NCBI RefSeq assembly: GCF_003353015.1
Contig: NZ_QREM01000009.1
Span: forward strand, 801,156-851,819
Reading direction: 5' to 3'
DNA from: Xanthomonas arboricola
GTDB lineage: Bacteria; Pseudomonadota; Gammaproteobacteria; Xanthomonadales; Xanthomonadaceae
DNA length: 50,664 nucleotides
The notes beneath the pieces are model-generated. The model did no database searches. It saw nothing but the letters and a program-made list of their open reading frames with translations, and was not told the DNA's origin. Shown piece by piece: positions 26,401 through 33,445 of the stretch. Position 1 is the stretch's first letter. Each line of letters starts with the position of its first letter. Position numbers and translations under genes: made by a program.

Positions 26401-26546
26401 ACGACGCCAACATCGGTTATGCGCTCGACAGCCATACCAGCGTCAACCTTGCCGCATTGAACGTGACCGACAAGCTGGCGGCATTCCCGTGGGTCTACGA
26501 CGGGCTGGGCCGTCGCTACATGCTGACCCTGAATCATCGGTTCTGA
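23445..26546 (+). CDS. TonB-dependent outer-membrane receptor
   Basis: A 1033-residue receptor for energy-driven uptake across the outer membrane. The signal peptide ends near TTAQAQ (about residue 29), and a TonB-box-like LDSVMVTGSRI lies at about 52-62. The plug includes NRQLTLINGRRFV, VPTILIDQVETIGVGGAPTYGSDAISGVSNILLRKNY. The long 22-strand-type barrel ends in YMLTLNHRF with terminal Phe; FRAPSIAELYTSQQP and the NLAALNVTDKLA segment are typical. It resembles the large TonB-dependent receptors that are very numerous in Xanthomonas. The ligand is unknown and no transport or regulatory genes adjoin it. GAGGAGAGAG at about 23426 supports ATG 23445 over ATG 23409. Confidence 0.92.
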   Translation: MSDRTHWPRASSLSLALLSALVATTAQAQTNAAPATPVPGQASASADAKQLDSVMVTGSRIARVGFDSLEPANVVGREYIQGFGFTNVADAMFIQPSFGAGATSQGDQAGYGAGVNFLGRFGLGSNRQLTLINGRRFVSSNPPTVFGPDGGGTQVDLNVVPTILIDQVETIGVGGAPTYGSDAISGVSNILLRKNYQGAEVRMGYGLTDRGDNERFNYSALLGSNFADGRGNVTIAVDADNSQGVLSTARRFLRQSYASRPNPSASAIAAFQPGRTPGNDGRVNPQTGFNTGANDGIPGRVLIRNRRISDMTWGGLLFPADGNTVRDASGRLRGFGGNEDQFVQFDRNGNLVSYNPGTNFGVSDASGGDGVDLTETSQIISDLDRKSVFALGNYDFNEHVSGFFEASFYSSTARELVDQNVYNAAGFGVGAVDGSGDQSGTLNFNISNPFLTEQNRQVLRNLGAEDFVLSRSSRDLALNNSGTDTNLWRAVFGLQGAFDAAGRNFTWEASVNHGEGNFDYYGTGLIQQNFINALNVTRNGAGQIVCDSTAAGTTADPACVPLNIFGEGVASPAARGYVSTPTHAEAQMKQTVFNANITGALLDLPGGELRFNAGYERRKEQGSFTPSEFERLGQGRSVPIQPASGEYTTNEYFGEILAPLVNPDANIPGLHRLDVTGKIRRVENTVNGWFSAYTYGLQYEPVAGVQLRGNKTRSFRAPSIAELYTSQQPAYYFIPEPCSAAQIGSGPRPDVRARNCQAFFDYYSSVDPASFEEAPSSQLGSVSGNTRLQNEQAESWTAGIVLQPEWIKGLRIAADWYDIQITNAITTLTEADIASGCFDSDTFNVNDVPNANSFCSLITRNPQTGVANSIRTSYTNGPYTNFRGWTAEVNYRFDLADMNWGSGVVDLGFYGYFPKTLESAPAPDVPPDEAVGEINTSKRQFQWNARYMSTHWNLGLSANYTSGAVYDLNNTVETRDFASIPSFTSYDANIGYALDSHTSVNLAALNVTDKLAAFPWVYDGLGRRYMLTLNHRF

Positions 26547-26673
26547 GTGACTGCTGGCGACCGGGCTCCGCGCGGGCCCGGTCGCCGGCGCCGGCGCCGG
26601 GGCCCTCCCCGGGGCGTGGCGGGCAGCTGGCACAGCCGTGCGATAATCGCGTGTCCCCCGCATCACGCCTGCC

Positions 26674-28761
26674 ATGACCCGCACCGCACTCGTCACCACC
26701 GCCCTGCCGTATGCCAACGGCCCGCTGCATCTTGGCCACCTGGTCGGCTACATCCAGGCCGACATCTGGGTGCGCGCGCGCCGCCTGCGCGGCGACAAGA
26801 CCTGGTTCGTCTGCGCCGACGACACCCATGGCACGCCGATCATGCTCGCGGCCGAGAAGGCCGGGGTGACCCCGGAGGCCTTCATCGCCAGCATCCAGGC
26901 CAGCCATGAGCGCGATTTCGCCGCGTTCGGGGTGACCTTCGATCATTACGATTCGACCAATTCGCCGGTCAACCGCGAACTCACCGAGGCCTTCTACACC
27001 AGGCTGGAGGCCGCCGGTCACATCAGCCGCCGCTCGGTGGCGCAGTTCTACGATCCGGCCAAGGGCATGTTCCTGCCGGACCGCTACATCAAGGGCATCT
27101 GCCCCAACTGCGGCAGCGCCGACCAGTACGGCGACAACTGCGAGGTCTGTGGCGCCACCTACGCACCGACCGAGCTGAAGGAGCCCAGGTCGGTGATTTC
27201 CGGCGCCACGCCGGAGTTGCGCGATTCGGAGCATTTCTTCTTCGAAGTGGGCCATTTCGACGGCTTCCTGCGTGAGTGGCTGGCCGGCGATGTGGCCTTG
27301 CCCGGCGTCAAGGCCAAGCTCAAGGAATGGCTGGATGCCGAGGGCGGCCTGCGCGCCTGGGACATCTCGCGCGATGCGCCGTATTTCGGCTTCCAGATTC
27401 CCGGCCAGCCGGGCAAGTATTTCTACGTGTGGCTGGATGCGCCGATCGGCTACCTGTGCAGCTTCAAGACGCTGTGCGCGCAGATGGGCGAGGAGTTCCA
27501 AGCGCATCTGGTCGCCGGCACGCAGACCGAGCTGCATCACTTCATCGGCAAGGACATCGTCAATTTCCACGGCCTGTTCTGGCCGGCGGTGCTGCACGGC
27601 ACCGGCCATCGCGCGCCGACCCGGCTGCACGTCAACGGCTACCTCACCGTGGACGGCGCCAAGATGTCCAAGTCGCGCGGCACCTTCGTGATGGCGCGGA
27701 CCTTCCTGGACGTGGGCCTGGAGCCGGAGGCGCTGCGCTACTACTTCGCGGCCAAGTCCTCCGGCGGCGTGGACGACCTGGACCTCAACCTGGGCGATTT
27801 CATCGCGCGGGTGAATGCGGATCTGGTCGGCAAGTTCGTCAACCTGGCCAGCCGCTGCGCCGGCTTCATCGGCAAGCGCTTCGACGGCAAGCTGGCCGAC
27901 GCCCTGCCCGACCCGGCGCAGTACGACCGCTTCGTTGCCGCACTGGCGCCGATCCGCGAGGCCTACGAGCGCAACGATGCGGCCAGCGCGATCCGCCAGA
28001 CCATGGCACTGGCCGACGAGGCCAACAAGTACATCGACGACACCAAGCCGTGGGTGATCGCCAAGCAGGACGGCGCCGATGCACAGCTGCAATCGGTATG
28101 CACGCAGGGCCTGAACCTGTTCCGGATCCTGGTGGCCGCACTCAAGCCGATCCTGCCACGCACCTGTGCCGAGGCCGAAGCCTTCCTGTCGGCACCGATG
28201 ACCAGTTGGGATGACGTCGCCCGCCCGCTGACCGCGCACGTGATCCAGCCCTACACCGCCCTGTTCACCCGTATCGACCCCAAACTGATCGACGCCATGA
28301 CCGACGCTTCAAAAGACACCATGGCCGCACCTGCGGCACCCGCTGCGACCACTGCCAAGCCGGCCCCGTCCAAAGCCGAGACGAAGCCGGCGGCCGCTGC
28401 CAATCCCCCGTCCCCAATCCCCACTCCCGGCCTCATCGGCATCGACGATTTCGCCAGGCTCGACCTGCGCATCGGCAAGGTGCTGGTGTGCGAATTCGTG
28501 GAAGGCTCGGACAAGCTGCTGCGCTTCGAACTGGACGCCGGCGAGCTGGGCAAGCGCCAGATCTTCTCGGGCATCCGCGCCAGCTATGGCGAACCGGCAA
28601 CGCTGGTCGGCCGCAGCGTGGTGTTCATCGCCAACCTGGCCCCGCGCAAGATGCGCTTCGGCATCAGCGAAGGCATGATCCTGTCGGCCGGCTTCGACGG
28701 CGGCGCGCTGGCACTGCTGGATGCCGATACGGGTGCGCAGCCGGGCATGCCTGTTCGGTGA
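26674..28761 (+). CDS. metG: Methionyl-tRNA synthetase
   Basis: Charges tRNA-Met in the cytoplasm. The 695-residue class I synthetase has HLGH at residues 19-22 and KMSKS at 330-334. A zinc-binding knuckle has Cys143, Cys146, Cys156 and Cys159 (CPNC...CEVC), and the anticodon-binding helical domain runs to about residue 540. The C-terminal EMAP-II/tRNA-binding dimerisation domain starts at about residue 587 (DFARLDLRIGKVLVCEFV). The Ala/Lys/Pro-rich linker between these (about 548-586) ends in NPPSPIPTPG, which looks like a translated heptad repeat. It starts 127 bases after the receptor stop and is followed by repeats. Confidence 0.97.
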   Translation: MTRTALVTTALPYANGPLHLGHLVGYIQADIWVRARRLRGDKTWFVCADDTHGTPIMLAAEKAGVTPEAFIASIQASHERDFAAFGVTFDHYDSTNSPVNRELTEAFYTRLEAAGHISRRSVAQFYDPAKGMFLPDRYIKGICPNCGSADQYGDNCEVCGATYAPTELKEPRSVISGATPELRDSEHFFFEVGHFDGFLREWLAGDVALPGVKAKLKEWLDAEGGLRAWDISRDAPYFGFQIPGQPGKYFYVWLDAPIGYLCSFKTLCAQMGEEFQAHLVAGTQTELHHFIGKDIVNFHGLFWPAVLHGTGHRAPTRLHVNGYLTVDGAKMSKSRGTFVMARTFLDVGLEPEALRYYFAAKSSGGVDDLDLNLGDFIARVNADLVGKFVNLASRCAGFIGKRFDGKLADALPDPAQYDRFVAALAPIREAYERNDAASAIRQTMALADEANKYIDDTKPWVIAKQDGADAQLQSVCTQGLNLFRILVAALKPILPRTCAEAEAFLSAPMTSWDDVARPLTAHVIQPYTALFTRIDPKLIDAMTDASKDTMAAPAAPAATTAKPAPSKAETKPAAAANPPSPIPTPGLIGIDDFARLDLRIGKVLVCEFVEGSDKLLRFELDAGELGKRQIFSGIRASYGEPATLVGRSVVFIANLAPRKMRFGISEGMILSAGFDGGALALLDADTGAQPGMPVR

Positions 28762-28764
28762 AGC

Positions 28765-28814
28765 GGGATTGGGGAATCGGGAATCGGGAATCGGGAATCG
28801 GGAATCGGGAATCG
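28765..28814 (+). repeat. Perfect GGGAATC heptad tandem array
   Basis: Six exact tandem copies of GGGAATC (28772-28813) preceded by one GGGATTG unit. It starts 3 bases after the metG stop. The exact copies suggest recent expansion, and the array length may vary between strains. Confidence 0.95.
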
Positions 28815-28860
28815 TAAAAGCCTGACCTGATTGTTGAGTGAGACCTGGCCTCAGTGCTCC

Positions 28861-28966
28861 GCCCGTACCCTCATCCGCCCCTGTGGGGCACCTTCTCCCA
28901 CTGCGAGAAGGGAAGATTTCAGAGCCCCTCTCCCACCGGGAGAGGGGTAGGGGTGAGGGTACGGGC
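28861..28966. repeat. Palindromic MITE-like intergenic element, copy 2 (complete)
   Basis: A 106-base element with a perfect 13-base terminal inverted repeat (GCCCGTACCCTCA at 28861-28873, TGAGGGTACGGGC at 28954-28966). Inside are hairpins CCCCTGTGGGG, CCTTCTCCC...GAGAAGG and CCCCTCTCCCACCGGGAGAGGGG. It has no coding capacity. Its modules match the element at 9908-10035 in reverse order. Confidence 0.88.
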
Positions 28967-29001
28967 GACGCCCTGGTGCCGTTCCAACCGCGTGTGACTT
29001 C

Positions 29002-29053
29002 GCCCGTACCCTCATCCGCCCCTGCGGGGCACCTTCTCCCGGTGGGAGAAGGG
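29002..29053. repeat. Half copy of the palindromic element
   Basis: Repeats the left half of 28861-28966 (GCCCGTACCCTCATCCGCCC... through the GAGAAGGG hairpin), in the same orientation, and stops there. It shows that the left module exists without the right one. Confidence 0.85.
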
Positions 29054-29113
29054 AAAAGCAGACGCCGCGCCTTTAACCAATCCCCACTCCCGACTTCCCG
29101 CTCCCCGCCCCTC

Positions 29114-29704
29114 ATGCACCTGGCCCTGTTCGACTTCGACCACACCATCACCACCTGCGATAGCTATGCGCGCTTTCTGCGCAAGGTGGCCACGCCTGCG
29201 CAGCTGGCGGCGGCGAAGTGGCAGGTCGGTCCTTGGCTGCTGGGGTATCGGTTGGGCATGGTGTCGGCGGCGGCGCTGCGCGCGCGGGTCACCCGCATCG
29301 TGTTCAGTGGTCGCTCGCTGGATGAGATGGCCGCGCACGGCGCCGATTTCGCACGCACCGCATTGCCGGGCGTGCTGCGTGCCGAGGTGATGCGACGCAT
29401 CGACTGGCACCAGGCGCAGGGACATGAAGTGGTGCTGGTGTCGGCCTCGCTGGACCTGTACCTGCAGCCGTGGTGCGCGCAGCATGACCTGTCGTTGCTC
29501 TGCAATCGGCTGGAACACCACGCCGGCGTGTTGAGCGGGCGCTATGCAGACAGCGACTGCGGCCCGCACAAGGCCGCACGGATCCGCCTGCGCTACGACC
29601 TGTCGCAGTACGAATGCGTGCATGCCTACGGCGACAGCCGCGAAGACAAGCAGATGCTGGCGCTGGCACAGCAGCGCTGGTATCGCGGCAAGCTGCTGCA
29701 CTGA
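29114..29704 (+). CDS. HAD-IB family phosphatase
   Basis: A 196-residue haloacid dehalogenase-superfamily hydrolase. Motif I is FDFDHTIT with the predicted nucleophile Asp7 and acid Asp9. Motif II is in [12 protein letters not shown], the motif III lysine is probably that of GPHKAARI, and motif IV is [11 protein letters not shown]. The layout is that of the HAD-IB subfamily, which includes phosphoserine phosphatase-like enzymes and lysophosphatidate or PlsC-fused phosphatases. The substrate is unknown. Its stop is one base before the ferredoxin gene, so they are likely cotranscribed. Confidence 0.88.
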   Translation: MHLALFDFDHTITTCDSYARFLRKVATPAQLAAAKWQVGPWLLGYRLGMVSAAALRARVTRIVFSGRSLDEMAAHGADFARTALPGVLRAEVMRRIDWHQAQGHEVVLVSASLDLYLQPWCAQHDLSLLCNRLEHHAGVLSGRYADSDCGPHKAARIRLRYDLSQYECVHAYGDSREDKQMLALAQQRWYRGKLLH

Positions 29705-29705
29705 C

Positions 29706-30137
29706 ATGCACACCGCAACGCCCGCTGCATCGCCCGACCTGGTCGAACGCCTCGACCGCCTGCTGCCGCAGACCCAGTGCGGCCAGTGCGGTTACGACGG
29801 CTGTCGCCCGTATGCGCAAGCGATGGCGAGCGGCCAGGCCGATGTCGATCATTGCCCGCCCGGCGGCGACGCCGGAGCACGCGCGCTGGCACACGTACTG
29901 CAACGTCCGGCCCGCCCGTACGATCGCAGCCGTGGCAGCCACACGCCGCCGCAGGTGGCCTGGATCGTGGAGGCCGACTGCATCGGCTGCACCAAATGCA
30001 TCCAGGCCTGCCCGGTGGACGCCATCGTCGGCGGCGCCAGGCACATGCATACGGTGATCGCCGCGCTGTGCACCGGTTGCGAGCTGTGCCTGCCGGCCTG
30101 CCCGGTGGACTGCATCGCGCTGCACCCAGGCAGCTAG
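29706..30137 (+). CDS. RnfB-like ferredoxin (stand-alone)
   Basis: A 143-residue iron-sulphur protein. An N-terminal Fes-type cluster domain ([10 protein letters not shown] ... HCPPGG, residues about 24-53) is followed by two 4Fe-4S ferredoxin motifs, [12 protein letters not shown] and [12 protein letters not shown]. This is the RnfB/RsxB domain plan, but it lacks the usual N-terminal membrane helix and no rnfA, C, D, G or E gene is near. It is probably a soluble electron carrier rather than part of an Rnf pump. The HAD gene precedes it with a 1-base gap. Confidence 0.88.
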   Translation: MHTATPAASPDLVERLDRLLPQTQCGQCGYDGCRPYAQAMASGQADVDHCPPGGDAGARALAHVLQRPARPYDRSRGSHTPPQVAWIVEADCIGCTKCIQACPVDAIVGGARHMHTVIAALCTGCELCLPACPVDCIALHPGS

Positions 30138-30515
30138 ACGGCTGGCCGGGCGCCAGGCGCGCTACGCCCGGAACCGGCCGTGCCCCATGCACGACGCTGT
30201 CTGCACGCCAACCGTGCGCGCTCGCCGCTTGCGTACTCGCGGCCAGCCCCCCCCGACCCGGCAGGCCTCGCCTCCCACACCCTGCGCCTGCGCACCCGGC
30301 CGCGCCCTCGCACCGACTGCGCGCCCGCGACCGGTGCGGCGTCGGCGGTTGCATGCCCACACCCTGCGCCCCCGGCCTCGGCGGCGCCGAGCTCCCGGTC
30401 GCAGTGGCGCTGGCCTCCAGTTCCTACCTCCGGTCAGGAACGTCCTGACGCGTCCGGCGCATCCGTGCTGCGGATGCGCTCGTATTGGTAGGCACTCCCA
30501 TCGAGGAATCCGCCG
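30138..30515. other. Intergenic region after the RnfB-like gene
   Basis: 378 bases, very C-rich up to about 30410. Two small hairpins lie near the end: GTCAGGA/TCCTGAC (30433-30449) and GCGCATCCG/CGGATGCGC (30457-30479, 9-bp stem, 5-base loop). The second is followed by TCGTATTGG and could terminate upstream transcription or lie in the leader of the next gene. No gene is recognised. Confidence 0.45.
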
Positions 30516-31304
30516 ATGCGCCCACTCGCCGCCGCCCTTGCCGCGCTCGCCAGCGTATGCCGGCCGATCCCGCCGTTGTTGCTGCTGGTACTGGGCGGCC
30601 TGCCACTGGGCGCGGCGGCGGTCACCCGCGTGGATGGCGATGCCTTCGACGGCGACAGCGGCGCGCTGCGCTATCGCGAGTCGCACTGGCTGCTCGACGA
30701 TGGCGGACGCGTCGTGCTGTATCGCTGCGCGGACGGACGCCCGTTTGCGCGCAAGCAGGTCGATGGCGGCGGCAGCGCGCCCGACTTCAGCCTGATCGAC
30801 GGCCGCGACGGCTATCGCCAGGGCGTGCGTCAGCGCGACGGCGTGCGCGAGATGTTCCAGCAGGAACCGGGCAAGGCCGAGCAACGCACGCCGCTGCCGG
30901 CCGACGACGGCCCGCGCGTGATCGATGCCGGCTTCGATGCCTACCTGCGCAGCCACTGGGAGACGCTGGCCAGCGCGCCGCAACGCGTGGACTTCGTGCT
31001 GCCCAGCCTGCAACGCCAGCTGGCATTCCGTGTCGAGCGGATCGGCGATACCGGCGGCGAGCGCCGGTTCCGCCTGAGCCTGGATGCGTGGTACGGCGCG
31101 GCGGTGCCTTCGCTCGAAGTGCGTTATTCCATCGCCGACAAACGTCTGCTGCAGTTCAGCGGCGTGGGCAACCTGCGCGACGACCGTGGCCGCTATCCGC
31201 ACGTGCGCATCGTTTTTCCGGACACCGCTGCGCGTGCGGTCGGCGCCGATGAGCTGCGCCAGGCACGCGAGCAGCCGCTGGCCAGGAGCTGCAGCGCCCC
31301 GTGA
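30516..31304 (+). CDS. Uncharacterised exported protein
   Basis: A 262-residue protein I cannot assign to a named family. A hydrophobic N-terminus (PIPPLLLLVLGGLPLGAAA, residues about 17-35) looks like a signal peptide or anchor. The rest is soluble and charged, with one Cys near the start of the mature part (LYRCADG) and one near the end. YFDVVLPS-like strands (VDFVLPSLQRQLAFRVERIG, LEVRYSIADKRLLQFSGVGNLRD) suggest a beta-rich periplasmic fold. GAGGAA at about 30502-30507 is a fair ribosome site. It may form an operon with the next two genes. Confidence 0.75.
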   Translation: MRPLAAALAALASVCRPIPPLLLLVLGGLPLGAAAVTRVDGDAFDGDSGALRYRESHWLLDDGGRVVLYRCADGRPFARKQVDGGGSAPDFSLIDGRDGYRQGVRQRDGVREMFQQEPGKAEQRTPLPADDGPRVIDAGFDAYLRSHWETLASAPQRVDFVLPSLQRQLAFRVERIGDTGGERRFRLSLDAWYGAAVPSLEVRYSIADKRLLQFSGVGNLRDDRGRYPHVRIVFPDTAARAVGADELRQAREQPLARSCSAP

Positions 31305-31389
31305 ACCAGACACGCGCCATCTTCACGTTCGACCACACGCGGTTGCGTACAACGGCCCGGTCACTTCTTTCCCGTACAGGACCATCGCC

Positions 31390-31758
31390 ATGGCCAAGGC
31401 CTACCTCTGGATCAACGCAGTGCTCTACGTCGTGCTGGCAATCTGGTGCACGCTCTCGCCGGCCAAGACCGCCAATGCCGTGGGCTACACCCAGCTCTCG
31501 CCGGCCGGGCAATCGGAATACCTGGTCATCTATGGCGGACTGCAGCTGGGCATGGCGTTCCTGTTCGGCTACTTCGCATGGATCGATCAACCGCGCACCG
31601 GCCTGCTGGTCGCACTCGCGTTCTACGTGCCGATCGTGCTGTTCCGCAGCGTCTCCCTGGCGCGCCTGTGGCCGGTCTCCGCACCCACGGTGGCATTGGC
31701 AGGCGTCGAGATCCTGTTGCTGCTCGCTGCAGTGCTACTGTGGTTCCAGCGCAAGTGA
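31390..31758 (+). CDS. Small four-helix inner-membrane protein
   Basis: A 122-residue protein with four predicted transmembrane segments: AYLWINAVLYVVLAIWCTL, EYLVIYGGLQLGMAFLFGYFAW, LLVALAFYVPIVLFRSVSL, and VALAGVEILLLLAAVLLWF. It resembles short DUF4345-like membrane proteins, but I am not sure of the family. It lies 58 bases upstream of the ECF sigma gene on the same strand, so it could share its transcript. No function is proposed. Confidence 0.75.
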   Translation: MAKAYLWINAVLYVVLAIWCTLSPAKTANAVGYTQLSPAGQSEYLVIYGGLQLGMAFLFGYFAWIDQPRTGLLVALAFYVPIVLFRSVSLARLWPVSAPTVALAGVEILLLLAAVLLWFQRK

Positions 31759-31816
31759 AGGACAGCGTCAGCTCAGTCCGGTAGCATCGCCCCCACCTCA
31801 AAAAACGCCCGACCGC

Positions 31817-32380
31817 ATGAGTGCCACCCCTGGCCACGACGACGATGAAACCGGACGACTGCTGACCGCGACCGCGGGCGGCGACCGGCATGCCTTCGAA
31901 GCGCTGTACCGGCAGACTTCGCCCAAACTGTTCGGAGTCTGCCTGCGCATGATTCCGCAGCGGGCCGAGGCCGAAGAGGTGCTGCAGGATGTGTTCACGC
32001 TGATCTGGCACAAGGCCGGGCAGTTCGATCCCACCCGCGCCCGCGGGCTCACCTGGCTGGCGATGATCGCGCGCAACAAGGCCATCGATCACCTGCGCGC
32101 CAACGCACCGCAACGCCGCAACGTGGCGCTGGACGATGCCGGCGAATTGCGCGCCGGCGACGCCTCGCCACTGGAGCGCACCGAGCGCGCCAATACGCGC
32201 CGACGCATCGACCACTGCCTGGCCGAGCTGGAGCCGCCGCGCAGCGAGTTGATCCGTACCGCGTTCTTCGACGGCATCACCTACGAAGAACTCGCCGCGC
32301 GCACCGACACACCGATCGGCACGGTCAAGAGCTGGATCCGCCGCGGTCTGGCCAAACTCAAGGCATGTCTGGAACGATGA
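31817..32380 (+). CDS. ECF-type RNA polymerase sigma factor
   Basis: A 187-residue sigma-70 family protein with only regions 2 and 4. Region 2 (about residues 25-95) contains AEEVLQDVFTLIWHKAGQFDP and LTWLAMIARNKAIDHLR. Region 4 (about 128-185) contains the helix-turn-helix YEELAARTDTPIGTVKSWIRRGLAKLKACL. It is coupled by ATGA overlap to its membrane anti-sigma factor. The lipid-modification operon begins about 1.1 kb downstream, making that operon the obvious candidate regulon, although no shared promoter motif could be established by eye. Confidence 0.93.
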   Translation: MSATPGHDDDETGRLLTATAGGDRHAFEALYRQTSPKLFGVCLRMIPQRAEAEEVLQDVFTLIWHKAGQFDPTRARGLTWLAMIARNKAIDHLRANAPQRRNVALDDAGELRAGDASPLERTERANTRRRIDHCLAELEPPRSELIRTAFFDGITYEELAARTDTPIGTVKSWIRRGLAKLKACLER

Positions 32381-33219
32381 GCACGCCCTTTCCCATCGAC
32401 CAGGAACCACCACGCGACGTGCTGGCCGGCGAATACGTGCTGGGCCTGCTGAGCGCCGACCAGCGCCTGGCTGCCGAGCAACGCGTCGCCACCGACGGCC
32501 AGTTTGCCCAGGCGGTGACGCAGTGGCAGGAACATCTGGCACCGTTGCTGGACGAGATCGCCGCGGTGACGCCGCCCGGCCAGGTCTGGGCACGCATCCG
32601 CCAGACGCTCGGCTTCGATACGCCGTTGCATGCGGTGACCTCCACCCGGTCGGCGCCGCCACCGGCAAGCGCATCAAAGACAGCGGTGTGGAACAGTGTG
32701 CGGTTCTGGCGTTGGGCAAGCGCCGGCGGCCTGGCCACCGCGGCCGTGTGCCTGCTGGCATTGTTGAACCTGCGCACGCCACCGGCAGCGGTCACGCCGC
32801 CGCAGGGCACCGGTCCGGTGGTACAGACACCGGTCACGCCGCCTGCGGCCACCACCGCCCCGGCGACCGGCATCGCGATGACCTCCACGCTGGCAACCGA
32901 AGACGGCCGCCCCGGCTATGTCGCATTGATGGATGCCGACAAGCACACCATCACGGTGACGCCGCTGGATCGCACCGCCACTGCCGACAAGGTGCCCGAG
33001 CTGTGGCTGATCACGCCCGACGGCAAGGCGCATTCGATGGGGACCTTCGACGACCAGCGTGCACGCCGTGCGCAGATTCCCGACCAGCTGATGCCCATGC
33101 TCAGCAACGAGGCCATCCTGGCAGTCACGCTGGAGCCGCCGGGCGGCGCGCCGGGTGGCGTTGCCACCGGCACCGTGGTGGCCAAGGGCGGCATCAGCAC
33201 ACTGGCAATGGCACCCTGA
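32377..33219 (+). CDS. Membrane-bound anti-sigma factor (RskA C-terminal domain)
   Basis: A 280-residue partner of the upstream sigma factor. The N-terminal cytoplasmic domain (VLAGEYVLGLLSADQRLAAEQRV ... FAQAVTQWQEHLAPLLDEI) has the anti-sigma helical pattern. A single membrane helix follows at about 111-132, then a Pro/Thr-rich periplasmic linker (TPPAAVTPP...), then an RskA-type domain with VPELWLITPDGKAHSMGTFD and AILAVTLEPPGG. There is no HxxxCxxC zinc motif or cupin, so it is not a ChrR-type sensor. Such proteins usually release sigma after regulated proteolysis. The start overlaps the sigma stop. Confidence 0.9.
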   Translation: MSTPFPIDQEPPRDVLAGEYVLGLLSADQRLAAEQRVATDGQFAQAVTQWQEHLAPLLDEIAAVTPPGQVWARIRQTLGFDTPLHAVTSTRSAPPPASASKTAVWNSVRFWRWASAGGLATAAVCLLALLNLRTPPAAVTPPQGTGPVVQTPVTPPAATTAPATGIAMTSTLATEDGRPGYVALMDADKHTITVTPLDRTATADKVPELWLITPDGKAHSMGTFDDQRARRAQIPDQLMPMLSNEAILAVTLEPPGGAPGGVATGTVVAKGGISTLAMAP

Positions 33220-33223
33220 TCCG

Positions 33224-33272
33224 GCGCGGCTGCCACCGCCTGCGATGTGGTCGCAGGCGGTGGCAGCCGCGC
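33224..33272. terminator. Very stable hairpin after the sigma/anti-sigma pair
   Basis: A perfect 22-bp GC-rich stem (33224-33245 with 33251-33272) closed by the 5-base loop TGTGG, beginning 4 bases after the anti-sigma stop. No T-run follows, so it may act as a Rho-assisted terminator or RNA stabiliser. It separates the regulator pair from the lipid operon. Confidence 0.7.
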
Positions 33273-33445
33273 AACAGCCTCATCTGCGTCGACCCTGGCG
33301 TGCGCGATTGAATATGTGCGCAGTTGCGCGATTCGTTCGCACCGGCACGCCAAGCGCGCGCACGCATGCGACGATCGAACGCGCTGGTGCATCTGTTTAC
33401 CGGCTGCGTCCGTAAAGGGTCACCACTACACACGGAGAACCACGC
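33273..33445 (+). promoter_or_regulatory. Presumed promoter region of the lipid-modification operon
   Basis: 173 bases between the hairpin and the desaturase GTG. AT-richer stretches are GATTGAATATGTGCG (about 33306) and CATCTGTTTACCGGCTGCGTCCGTAAAGGG (33391-33420). A Shine-Dalgarno CGGAGA ends 8 bases before the start. I could not match an ECF -35/-10 pair with confidence. Confidence 0.4.

Larger units (their letters stand above)
28762..29113. other. Repeat-filled intergenic region between metG and the HAD gene
   Basis: 352 bases made almost entirely of repeats: a heptad array (28765-28814), a complete palindromic element (28861-28966), a half element (29002-29053), and a degenerate reverse-oriented heptad arm (about 29077-29110) ending at the next start codon. 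No promoter or gene is recognised. Confidence 0.8.

Noticed and set aside
28772..28813. Tandem repeats considered as a CRISPR array
   Set aside because: Units are 7 bases with no spacers. No cas genes or 24-37-base repeats with unique spacers were seen anywhere in the window.
29706..30137. Start of an Rnf electron-transport operon
   Set aside because: Only the RnfB-like gene is present; the following genes show no similarity to other Rnf subunits.
33217..33445. R. sphaeroides-type sigma-E promoter (TGATCC with spaced TAAG box) upstream of the lipid operon
   Set aside because: The single TGATCC (33217) overlaps the anti-sigma stop and is followed by the hairpin rather than a matching -10 box. 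No motif shared with the sigma gene's own upstream region could be established by eye.
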